A stretch of DNA of 64,000 bases, from positions 4,668,001-4,732,000 of the forward strand of contig NC_016935.1 in assembly GCF_000250655.1 (NCBI RefSeq). The letters run 5' to 3'. This stretch comes from Paenibacillus mucilaginosus 3016 (lineage in GTDB: Bacteria > Bacillota > Bacilli > Paenibacillales > NBRC-103111). Positions 36,319-45,200 of the stretch are shown piece after piece. Each line of letters starts with the position of its first letter. The first letter of the stretch is position 1. The notes beneath the pieces are model-generated. The model had not been told where the DNA came from. It was given only the letters and a program-made list of their open reading frames with translations, and searched no databases. The translations under genes were made by a program, and so were the position numbers.

Positions 36319-37671
36319 TTGTTATGGAAAAAAGGGTTCCGTTTTTTTGTCTGCTCGTTCCTTGTAGGAGTCTGTGTGGCGGGTGCGGGCATGGTGGGCA
36401 CGTATATGAACATGAACGAATGGATGACCGACTCCCATAAGCCCGTGGGTCCATGGCCGAAAGTTCAGGTGGCGGAACATGATCCGCACAAGCCTACGGT
36501 GGCCGTCGTTCTGGGCAGCCAGGTGACGGAAGTGATGGATTTTATGGAGAGCTATGAGCTGTTCGCCCGCACCCAGGCTTTCAATGTCTATGCGGTCGCC
36601 CCGGACCACGGAGTCAAGACGTTATCCGGCGGGCTTCACATCCTGCCCCACTACACGTATGAGGAACTGGATACCCTGCTTGGCGGGAGTCCCGCCATGA
36701 TCGTGGTCCCGGCCATTCCCTTCATGGACGAAACAAAATATCGGCCTACGCGCCAATGGCTGCAGCGGCACGCAGGCCGGGATACGACGCTGATCAGCAT
36801 CTGCACGGGAGCCGAGAATCTGGCGGATGCCGGTCTGCTCAAGGGCCGGTCCGCCGCAACGTTCTGGGCGGATATCGACAGGCTGGAACGCGAATATGCC
36901 GATACGCATTGGATCCGGAATCAGAGGTACGTTGTCAGCGGGAATATCGTCACGTCGGCCGGCATTACCTCGGGAATCGACGCGGTGCTGTATGTGATCG
37001 GCAGACACATCGGTGAAGATCAAGCTCTGCTAGCCGCAAGGGAAATGAATTATCCTACCTATCATTTTGTCCGCGATCCGGCCATGATCCCTTGGTCTGT
37101 GGGTTGGAAAGATGCCGTATTCATGCTGAACTTCGCCTATCAGTGGAAGCAGCGGCAGATCGGGGCGCTACTGTATGACGGGATCGAGGAGACGGCGCTG
37201 GCCTCGGTCTTCGATACGTTCGATGCCTCCGGGACGGCGAACACGCTGACGGTCTCCGGCTCGGGGCGTCCGGTCCGGTCGCGGCATGGGCTGACCCTGG
37301 TTGCCAGGTATCAGACAGGGAATGCGCCCCCGCTCAATCAGATGATCATCGCCGGCACGGAGGCCCACGTATTGGCTGCAGAAGCTGCGTCTGGCTGGGA
37401 GGACCATCCGAAACAGCCGAAACCGCTGTACCTGCATAGCGGCTCCCCCGCCAGATATGTCATGGAAGCGCCGATTGAACAATTGGCTCTGCTGGAGGAC
37501 AAGACAACGGCTGCCTTCGCGGCCAAGCGGCTCGAGTATCGGGCGGACTCGCTTCGGCTGAAGGGGAAGCCCTTCCCCGTCGAGCCTGCCGCGATGCTGC
37601 TGGCCGTCACGGCCTGCTCCGTCATCCTGGCGGTCTATGTGGACCGGCGATGGCTGGCTCCGGTAAGGTGA
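36319..37671 (+). CDS. Membrane-anchored DJ-1/PfpI-family (GATase1-like) protein
   Basis: The only clear plus-strand gene, about 450 residues. The likely start is TTG 36319, with AGGTGG 6 nt upstream; the open frame extends 48 codons earlier without a site. A candidate -10 (TGCTACAAT, ending 36290) lies just upstream. An N-terminal membrane helix (FRFFVCSFLVGVCVAGAGMVG) is followed by a DJ-1/PfpI domain like the N-terminal half of GlxA-type AraC regulators. It contains VAVVLGSQVTEVMDFMESYELF and the nucleophile elbow ISICTGAENLADAGLLKGR. The histidine expected a few residues later (THW) is Phe (TFW). No helix-turn-helix follows. A region of about 200 residues and a second helix (PAAMLLAVTACSVILAVYV) close the protein. 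Its function is unknown; it is divergent from the NRPS operon. Confidence 0.8.
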   Translation: MLWKKGFRFFVCSFLVGVCVAGAGMVGTYMNMNEWMTDSHKPVGPWPKVQVAEHDPHKPTVAVVLGSQVTEVMDFMESYELFARTQAFNVYAVAPDHGVKTLSGGLHILPHYTYEELDTLLGGSPAMIVVPAIPFMDETKYRPTRQWLQRHAGRDTTLISICTGAENLADAGLLKGRSAATFWADIDRLEREYADTHWIRNQRYVVSGNIVTSAGITSGIDAVLYVIGRHIGEDQALLAAREMNYPTYHFVRDPAMIPWSVGWKDAVFMLNFAYQWKQRQIGALLYDGIEETALASVFDTFDASGTANTLTVSGSGRPVRSRHGLTLVARYQTGNAPPLNQMIIAGTEAHVLAAEAASGWEDHPKQPKPLYLHSGSPARYVMEAPIEQLALLEDKTTAAFAAKRLEYRADSLRLKGKPFPVEPAAMLLAVTACSVILAVYVDRRWLAPVR

Positions 37672-37749
37672 GCAGGAGAAGAAGCGGCGGGAATAGAGCT
37701 TTTCGGCCCCAACCCTTCGCAGCGAATCGAGCCCGGATGAGATATCCAT

Positions 37750-37831
37750 TCCTATCATCGAAAAAAGACGCTCCCTCCCATTCTACCTGGAAGAAGAGTC
37801 TTCTTTGCGTTACTCACTTTCGATGACAGGA
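37750..37831 (+). repeat. Inverted repeat downstream of the PfpI-like gene
   Basis: TCCTATCATCGAAA (37750-37763) and TTTCGATGACAGGA (37818-37831) pair over 14 bases with one mismatch and enclose 54 bases, within which AAGAAGA/TCTTCTT can also pair. It may be the 3' processing or termination structure of the plus-strand gene. No clear T run is present. Confidence 0.4.
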
Positions 37832-37865
37832 ACGAGCCCCGGCGAGATAAAAATTCTTATAGTTC

Positions 37866-37901
37866 AAAAAAAGGCCGCTTAACGAATTGCGTTAAGCGGC
37901 C
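37866..37901 (-). terminator. Terminator of the PadR-monooxygenase operon
   Basis: A perfect 12-bp stem, GGCCGCTTAACG (37873-37884) with CGTTAAGCGGCC (37890-37901), a 5-base loop, then seven Ts in the minus direction. It lies about 55 bases past the monooxygenase stop. Confidence 0.9.
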
Positions 37902-37957
37902 GTTCCGATTTCATTTTCATTTCAAACCCTGCACAAACAAACTGTCGGCGGCCAGGT

Positions 37958-38290
37958 CTAAACGGCCGGTTTCTGCCCTTCCCGAACGCCTTTTACTTCG
38001 TACATGTTCACCGTGACGCTCAGGATGTGCTCCGGCTTCGTTTTGCCGCTGCCGCTGCGGTGGCCTTGAATATGGGCGTCGCTCTTCTCCCAGTTCTTCC
38101 AGTCCTCCACGGACCTCCAGCGGATCATGATCATGACTTCTTCCGTCTCTTCCTGCTTCTTTCGATTCACCATAATGATTTTGTCGATCAGCCCTTCCAT
38201 GGCATCCATGGGGCTCTCCTTGGAGAAACGTTCCAGGATCAGGTCTGATTTACCTTGCTGCACAACTATCGTTCTTGTTTGTATAAGCAT
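37958..38290 (-). CDS. Antibiotic biosynthesis monooxygenase-fold protein, HmoA/IsdG-like heme monooxygenase
   Basis: About 110 residues. The ATG at 38290 follows AAGGAGG at 8 nt; an open frame of 19 more codons upstream lacks a site. It is a single ferredoxin-like ABM domain (MLIQTRTIVVQQGKSDLILERF, then VMIMIRWRSVEDWKNWEKSDAH). The Trp pair followed by a His (IQGH) matches the IsdG/HmoA heme-degrading group, where Trp and His are catalytic. The conserved Asn near the N terminus of that group is not evident. Length and fold fit. It starts 53 bases after the PadR regulator stop and shares its promoter. A role in heme turnover is inferred from the family; an alternative is a generic ABM protein of unknown substrate. 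Confidence 0.75.
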   Translation of the reverse strand: MLIQTRTIVVQQGKSDLILERFSKESPMDAMEGLIDKIIMVNRKKQEETEEVMIMIRWRSVEDWKNWEKSDAHIQGHRSGSGKTKPEHILSVTVNMYEVKGVREGQKPAV

Positions 38291-38343
38291 CGAAAATGCC
38301 TCCTTATGGCTAGTGGGTGTCAGGCAGGACTGCGTTCCTTGGG

Positions 38344-39069
38344 TCAATTGGCAGGCTTGTCGTCAGCAGGCGAATCCGGTGCCGCCTGTGAAGAGCCGGG
38401 ATCATCCGCAGGGGCGTCCGGCACAGAAGCCAACAGATCCTTCAAGCCTTCCTGAAAGCCGGCCACCAGTTCCTGAAACCGGACTGCCTCCTTGGAGGAT
38501 GGAGCTTCCTGTGCGGCTTCCGCGGCTCTTGCCATCAGGTAGATGACTTCGGACCATTCTCTCATGAGGCCGCGGAGCTCATGCTTGCCGCCCCGGCCGT
38601 GTCCGTGTCTTCCGTGCTGCCCGTGCCTGCCGCCGTGCCGTCCCGGATGCTCCCAGCGGGTCTCCGCCCGTTCGGTCTCCTCTTCGGCTCGCTGCTGAAG
38701 GAACGTCCGGCCCTCGTCGGTGATATGATACAGCTTCTTCCCGTCGCTTTCGCCGGAGCCGATCAGCTTCATGTCCTCCAGCAGCTGCAGATTGGGATAA
38801 ACCGAACCGGCGCTCGGGGTATACAATCCGCCGGTCTTCTCCTCCATCGCCTTGATCAGCTGATAGCCGTGCATCGGCTCCGTGGCCAGCAGCTCCAGGA
38901 GGGCGAATTTGAATTCCCCGCGCTCAAAGAACCGCCGTCTGCCTTCGCCCCGTCCCCCGAATCCGCCGTGACGGTGTCTGAGGTCCATCTCCCCATAACC
39001 GTGCTCCGGGTCCGGGCGTCGGCGCCCCGGGTGACGGCCCTGGTGAAACCGGTGATCGTAAAATCTCAT
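38344..39069 (-). CDS. PadR-family transcriptional regulator with His/Gly-rich segments
   Basis: A 241-residue repressor. The start at 39069 follows AAGGAG at 10 nt. The PadR winged helix (about residues 50-125) reads FKFALLELLATEPMHGYQLIKAM, then GSVYPNLQLLEDMKLI and KKLYHITDEG. It is preceded by about 48 residues rich in His, Arg and Gly. A second His/Gly-rich stretch (about 142-165, RHGGRHGQHGRHGHGRGGKH) lies between the DNA-binding domain and the C-terminal helix used for dimer formation. A Pro/Ala/Asp-rich tail ends the protein. Such His clusters could bind heme or a transition metal. A 41-bp palindrome covers its own promoter, so autorepression is expected. The HmoA-like gene is next in the operon. 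Confidence 0.88.
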   Translation of the reverse strand: MRFYDHRFHQGRHPGRRRPDPEHGYGEMDLRHRHGGFGGRGEGRRRFFERGEFKFALLELLATEPMHGYQLIKAMEEKTGGLYTPSAGSVYPNLQLLEDMKLIGSGESDGKKLYHITDEGRTFLQQRAEEETERAETRWEHPGRHGGRHGQHGRHGHGRGGKHELRGLMREWSEVIYLMARAAEAAQEAPSSKEAVRFQELVAGFQEGLKDLLASVPDAPADDPGSSQAAPDSPADDKPAN

Positions 39070-39085
39070 GTGGAATCCACTCCTT

Positions 39086-39126
39086 CAATACGATATATCG
39101 TTATCTTATAACGATATATCGTATTG
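39086..39126. promoter_or_regulatory. PadR operator, perfect 41-bp palindrome
   Basis: Arms CAATACGATATATCGTTAT (39086-39104) and their exact reverse complement (39108-39126) flank a CTT centre. Each arm holds the 12-bp palindrome ACGATATATCGT, so two dyads are nested in one larger dyad. The site fills the space between the -35 and -10 boxes and the first transcribed bases of the PadR gene, 16 bases before its start codon. Confidence 0.85.
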
Positions 39127-39132
39127 AGTCAA
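39103..39132 (-). promoter_or_regulatory. Sigma-A promoter of the PadR-monooxygenase operon
   Basis: Minus strand -35 TTGACT (39127-39132), 18-base spacer, -10 TAAGAT (39103-39108). Spacer and -10 lie within the PadR palindrome, so binding would block RNA polymerase. Confidence 0.7.
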
Positions 39133-39163
39133 ATTGTTTTTTCGTAAGTCCTTTTCGAAAGTC

Positions 39164-39201
39164 AAAAACCCGCCCCACCTGCCTCGCAGGAAAGAGCGGG
39201 T
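39164..39201 (-). terminator. Terminator after the large NRPS gene
   Basis: Outer stem ACCCGC/GCGGGT (39168-39173 with 39196-39201), inner stem CCTGC/GCAGG, and five Ts in the minus direction. It is about 50 bases past the thioesterase stop and separates the large NRPS from the PadR operon. Confidence 0.8.
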
Positions 39202-39248
39202 CTTGATCAACAAGGTGGAACTCCGTTAAGGCCTCCACAGGAGACGGC

Positions 39249-42200
39249 TTATCGTATCGCAGCCGCGCTCCGAGTGCCTGGCAGCAGCACGCTTTGGGCC
39301 AGAGCCAGGTTCGCTGCGCAGTGCTCCCGGTCCAGCATCCGGTTGTGCGTCCCCCGGCCCTGTACGATGTGCAGCGTTCCTGCCGTCAGGCCGCCCCACT
39401 CGGAAGCCCGGGCGTTCCAGAACGATCGCAGCTCCTCGTCCCCGTTCTCCGACTGGATCAGCAGGAGATCCGCCCGGATGCGGCCGGTCTGCCGCAGGGA
39501 TCTTAAGTAAGCCTCGTAGGCGCCCATCTTCCTCGTAATCTCCTCTCTGCCGCTCTCGAGCAAAGAGAGGTCCGCCGAAGGCTCGATCGACGCCAGATGG
39601 CTCTGGAGCTCCTCGAAGGGATCTCCAGGCTTCTCTTCGGCCGCTTCCGGAAGGGAATCCAGCCTTGGGTAGCTGTCGAAGAGCAGCACCATGGAAACCG
39701 TTCTTCCCAGGCGTTCCAGCTCCTTGGCGGTTTCGAAGGCCAGGTTGCCGCCTCCCGAGTAACCGGCGAGCCGGATCTCCCCGTGCGGCTGGTGCTTCGT
39801 AATCACGGATACATAGCGCTCGATGCGGTCTTCCTCTTCGATGTAATCGAAGGCCAGCACCGCCGCCTGTCCGCGGAGCTCATGGGCCAGGCCGGCGAAT
39901 GTCAGACCGTAGCCGACCACCGGAGGGAAGCAGAAGACCGGACTTCCCTGCTCTACGTTCCACAGTGTCCAGTGCTGGCTGTCGGTCCGGCTGTGCAGGT
40001 GTCCGGCCAGCTCCCGAACCGTGGCGTGGGCGAAAGCCGCGCCGATGCCGAGCTCCGCACCCAGCTCCCGGTTCACTCGGCCGACCATCTCTAGCAGCTT
40101 CATGGACTGGCCGCCGAGGTCGAAGAACGAGTCATGGACCCCGACCCGCTCCGCGCCGAGCACCTCCGCCCAGATCGCCGCAAGCTTCTCTTCCAGCGGG
40201 TCCCCAGGCGGCACATAGGCTGAAGCGTCTGCCGTATGGACCGGTTCAGGCAGCGCCCTGCGGTCCACCTTCCCGTTCGGCGTGAGCGGCAGCTCCTCCA
40301 GCTGCAGGAAGGCGGCAGGAATCATATAGGACGGCAGCGAAGCCGCCAGCGCCTGCCGGAGCTCCGGCCCGCGGATGCTTCGCACCGCGGTGTAATAAGC
40401 GCAGAGCTCGGTGGATCCACGGAGGTCCTTGTAAGGCGCCACGAACGCTTCCGACAGCCCGTCCACGGTCAGGAGCCGGGCTTCGATCTCTCCCGGTTCG
40501 ATCCGGTGTCCCCGGATTTTGACCTGATGATCGATCCGCCCGAGATATTCGATGGTTCCGTCCGCCAGCCAACGGGCGGAATCGCCTGTCCGGTACAGCC
40601 GCTCCCCGGGTACCCAAGGATGGTCCGTGAACTTCTCCGCCGTGAGCTCCGGCCGGTTCAGGTAGCCGCGGGCTACGCCGACGCCGGCAACGCAGAGCTC
40701 ACCAGGAGCGCCGATCGGCTGAAGCCGGTCTTCGGGTCCAAGGATATAAACCCGGGTATTGGGCAGCGGCCGGCCGATGGTGACCGGCGTGCTTTCGGAC
40801 GAAGCCCCCTCACCCGGTGCCGTCCAGGCCGTGGCGCAGATCGTCGTCTCCGTCGGTCCGTACGCATTGACATACGTCAGGTGCCTGGACCACCGGGCGA
40901 TGAGCTCCGGCGTTGCCGCCGAGCCGGCCGTAACCAGCAGCCGGAGTGAAGGCAGACGCTCCGGCTGCAGATGCGTCACGTACGTAGGAGGCAGCGTGAG
41001 TACGGTCAGTCCGGCCGCGGCGGCATACCGTTCGAACGCGCCCGCATCGCGGATCGTTTCGTCCGAAGGAATGTGCAGGGCGGCGCCGGTGAGCAGTGCC
41101 ATGCCGATCTCCCAGACGGAAGCATCGAAGGAGATGCTGGCGAACTGGCCGATGCGGTCCTCCGGGCGGATGCCCAGGTCGCTCTTCCAATAGGCGGACA
41201 GGTTGGCCAGTCCCCGGTGCTCGACGACAATGCCCTTGGGGCGTCCGGTCGTACCGGAGGTGTAGATCAGATAAGCGGCTGAATCAGGCGACGCTTGAGA
41301 GGCGTCGGACGCTTCGGCAGGCACCGGAAGATCAACATTGTCGGCGATGTTCGGTTTTTCTGCCGCAGCTTCAATGCCATCCGTCAGCCACCCTTCGGCC
41401 AACAGGATGCTGCCGTGCCATGCCCGGCCGTAAGCGGCGAGAATGTCCCGCCTGGTCAGCAGCAGGCTCACGCCGCTGTCCTCCAGCATGAAGGCGATCC
41501 GCTCCCCCGGGTATCCCGGGTCGATCGGCAGGAAGGCGCCGCCGGCCTTGAGAATGGCGAGCAGGCCGACTATCATCTCGGCGGACCGGCCCAGGAACAG
41601 GCCGACCGGCATGTCGCGGCTTACGCCGAGCCCCCGAAGCTCTGCGGCCAAGCCGTCGGAGAGGCGGTCGAGCTCCCGGTAGGTGAGCGTGCCGCCGCCG
41701 CAGACGACCGCCGGGCGGTCCGCATGCCGGCGGGCCTGCTCCTTGAATAAGGCGTGGAACGTCTGTCCGCTTGGCCAGCCTGCCTCCGTATCGTTGAAAG
41801 CTTCGGTCAGCAGGCCGCGTTCTTCGCCTGGCAGGATCTCCAGAGCGCCGAGCCGGCTCCCGGGAGCTTCCAGGATGCCGCCGATCAGCTGCAGGAAATG
41901 GGCGGCCATGCGTTCGACCGTCTCCCGTTTGAACAGCGCCGTGCTGTATTCGAACTGGAAGAGAAGGCCTTGCTCTTCCTCCGCCGCGATCAGGGTCAGG
42001 TCGAACTTGGATACGGTGTGCGCGGCAGGGTAAGGCTTCAGGGTCAGTCCATCCACGTTGATCTCCCGGCGCTCGGTATTCTGGAGCACCAGCATGGTAT
42101 CGAACAGCGGATGGCGGCTGAGGTCCCGGCGGGCGCCCAGCTTCTCGACAAGCGCTTCGAACGGGTAATCCTGGTGCTCGAAGGCCTCCAGCGCCGTCTC

Positions 42201-45200
42201 TTTCACCTCCTGCAGATAGGCCGGGAACGATTTGTTCCGCTCCGGCTTCACCCGCAGCGCCAGCGTTCCCACGAACATGCCGATGAGCTGCTCCAGATCC
42301 GCATGGGGTCTTCCCGCGGTCGGCGTGCCGATGACCATATCCTCATCGCCGCCGTACTTGGACAGCAGTATGCTGTAGGCCGCCAGCAGCACCATATACA
42401 GCGTGGCGCCGGCGTCTTCGGCAAGCTGCCGCAGCCTGCGGCCTGCCTCCGCGTCAAGCTTGAATTCGACGAGTCCGCCCTCATAGCTCGGGCGGGCCCC
42501 CCTTGCATAGTCAGCCGGCAGACTCAGCACCGGAAGCTCACCGCGGAACACGTCAAGCCAGTACGCCTCCTGTCCGCGCATACGCTCGCCGGTCAATGCT
42601 TCCTGCTGCCATACCGCGTAGTCCTTGTACTGAAGCGGCAGCGGCGGCAGCGTCTGCCCCGCATACAAGGCCGCGAATTCCTGGATCAGCACGGACATCG
42701 AGATGCCGTCCGAGACGATGTGATGGGTATCGAAGAGCAGCAGGTGCCGGCTGCCCGTCATCTGGACGAGGCCTACCCGGATGAGCGGCGCCGTACCCAG
42801 ATAGAACGGCCGGACGAACACCCGGATCATCCGGTCGACAGCGCCGGAATCGGAGGCTGCCTCCAGGAAAAGGGGCTGTACCCTGTAATCCGTCTCGGCG
42901 CAGATCCGCTGTACCGGCTCCCCGTTCACCATGCCGAATTGCGTCCGCAGGCTCTCCTGCCGCCGGATCAGCGCACGGAACGCTTCCTGCAGACGGTCCG
43001 GGTCCAATCGGCCTTCGAGGATCAGGATGACCGGCATGTTATAGCCGATGCTCTCCCCGGTGAACTCGTTCAGCAGATAGAGCCGCTTCTGGGCCGATGA
43101 GACCGGGTACCATTCCCGCTCGGCTGCCGGCTGCAGGGGCAGCTGATCTCCGGCTTCGAGCCGATCCAGGGCATCGGCCATCTCTTCGAGCACAGGCCTG
43201 AGGAACATGTCCCTCAGCGGGAGCGTGCGGTGCATGGTTTTGTAGAGCCGTGCGGACAGCGTCATCGCCCTCAGGGAGTGGCCGCCAAGCTCGAAGAAAT
43301 GGTCCTTGACCCCGGGAGGCTGTGACAGGCCCAGCACCTCCTGCCAGAGGGAGGCCAGCTTTGCCTCGGTTTCGCTGCGGGGAGCGAGATAGGGCTCTCC
43401 GCTGCGGACGGACAGATCTGCCTCCGGCAGCGCGCGGCGGTCCACCTTCCCGTTGGCGGTCAGCGGAATGCGGTCCAGCTGCATGCAGGCGGCCGGGACC
43501 ATATACCCCGGCAGTGCACGGGACAGCCCCACCCTGACTTCCTTGGCGGGCAGCTCCCGCTCTGCCGTGTAATACGCACAAAGCTGCTTCTGGCCGTTCC
43601 CGTCCTCCCTCACGATAACCACCGTCATCCGGACGCCGGGAATCCGCGAGAGAGCGTGCTCGATTTCGCCCGGCTCGATCCGGTAGCCGCGGATTTTGAC
43701 CTGATCGTCGGTCCGGCCCAGGAATTCGATGCGCCCGTCCGGCAGCCTGCGGGCGCGGTCGCCTGTACGGTACAGCCGCATGCCGGGGAGGTCGGGATGC
43801 TCCGTGAATTTTTCCGCCGTAAGCTCAGGCTGGTTGAGATAGCCCCGCGCGAGCCCCGCTCCGGCCAGGTACAATTCGCCTGCCGCTCCGACAGGCTGCA
43901 GCTGCCGGTGCTCATTCAGGATGCAGACCGCCATACCGCGGACCGGCCGTCCCAGGGTCACACGTTCACCCGGCAGGCAGCGGCTCACAAGCACGTCCAC
44001 CGAGGCTTCCGTCGGCCCGTAATGGTTGTAGAGCTCGTAGCCTTTGGCCAGCAGTGCATCCTTCAGTCCCTCCTCGAGCCTCTCCCCTCCGCAGATCAGT
44101 GCCTGCAGCGGTTCGACACGCTCCACGTCCGCGAGCAGTTCGCCCATCAGCATCGGGGTCGTATTAAGCAGCTTGATGCCATGCCTGCGGATATAATCAC
44201 GGAACACCGGACCGTTCAGCATCGTTTCCTTGCGGATGATGTGCAGCCGGGCTCCGTACAGCAGCGTGCCGAAGATTTGCTCGAGGCTCGGGTCAAAGGT
44301 GTATTCGGTGGTCAGCATGACGGACGGGGACAGATAAGGCTCGTAGGTGTCATGGAACCAGGTGATCGTATTCAGGATGCTCCGGTGCTCGATCTGTACG
44401 CCCTTCGGTGTTCCCGTCGTGCCGGAGGTGTAGAGAAGGTAAGCGAGATCGCGGGATCCGCCTGCCGGGTCCGGGCCCGCGGCTGCCGGGGCGCAAGCAG
44501 CGGCGCCGTCCAGCAGAACCGTGTGCAGTGCGGGCGGCACCCGGTCCTTCAGACTCTGCTGAATGACTACGGCTTCCGCCCCTGCATCCTCCAGCATATA
44601 GCGGATGCGCTCCGGCGGCAGCTCCGTTCCGACCGGGACGTAGGCCGCACCGGATTTGAGGATCCCCAGGATGCCGGCGATCAGATCGGCTGATGGCTCC
44701 GCCATCAGGGCGACGACAGCCCCGGTGCCGATCCCGAGGGCCTGCAGGGCGCAGGCCACGCCGTTCGCCCGTTGGTTCAGCTCCCGGTAGGTCAGCCGCA
44801 CCTCACCGGAGACGACGGCCGCTGCATCCGGCGTCCGGGCAGCCTGTGCCTCGAACAGCCCGTGCAGCGTATCTCCTGCCGTGTGGGCTGCCCCCGGCTC
44901 CAGATGATGAAAGTCCTTTAGCAGCTCCATGCTCTCCGATTCCGTGACCATCCGCAGGGAAGCGATCGGCGTGTAAGGAGCCTCGAGTACCGAGTCGATC
45001 AGCTGCAGGTAGTGCGAGGCGAACCGTTCGACCGTCTCCTTATGGAACAAGGCGGCCGCATAGTCGAAGGTGCAGACGATCTGCTCTCCGCGGTCCTCCG
45101 CCGTCAGCGACAGGTCGAACTTCGCCGCGGCCGGTTCGGCCTCCAGGGAATTCAGCGTCAGCTCCCCGAGGCTCAGCCCGCCTTCCCTCCCCTGCTGCAG

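Noticed and set aside
22097..39249. Whole 22-64 kb stretch as a single biosynthetic cluster
   Set aside because: The large NRPS ends with its own thioesterase and terminator. A separately regulated PadR operon and a plus-strand gene intervene, and the hybrid operon has its own promoter and terminator. Joint function is possible but not shown.
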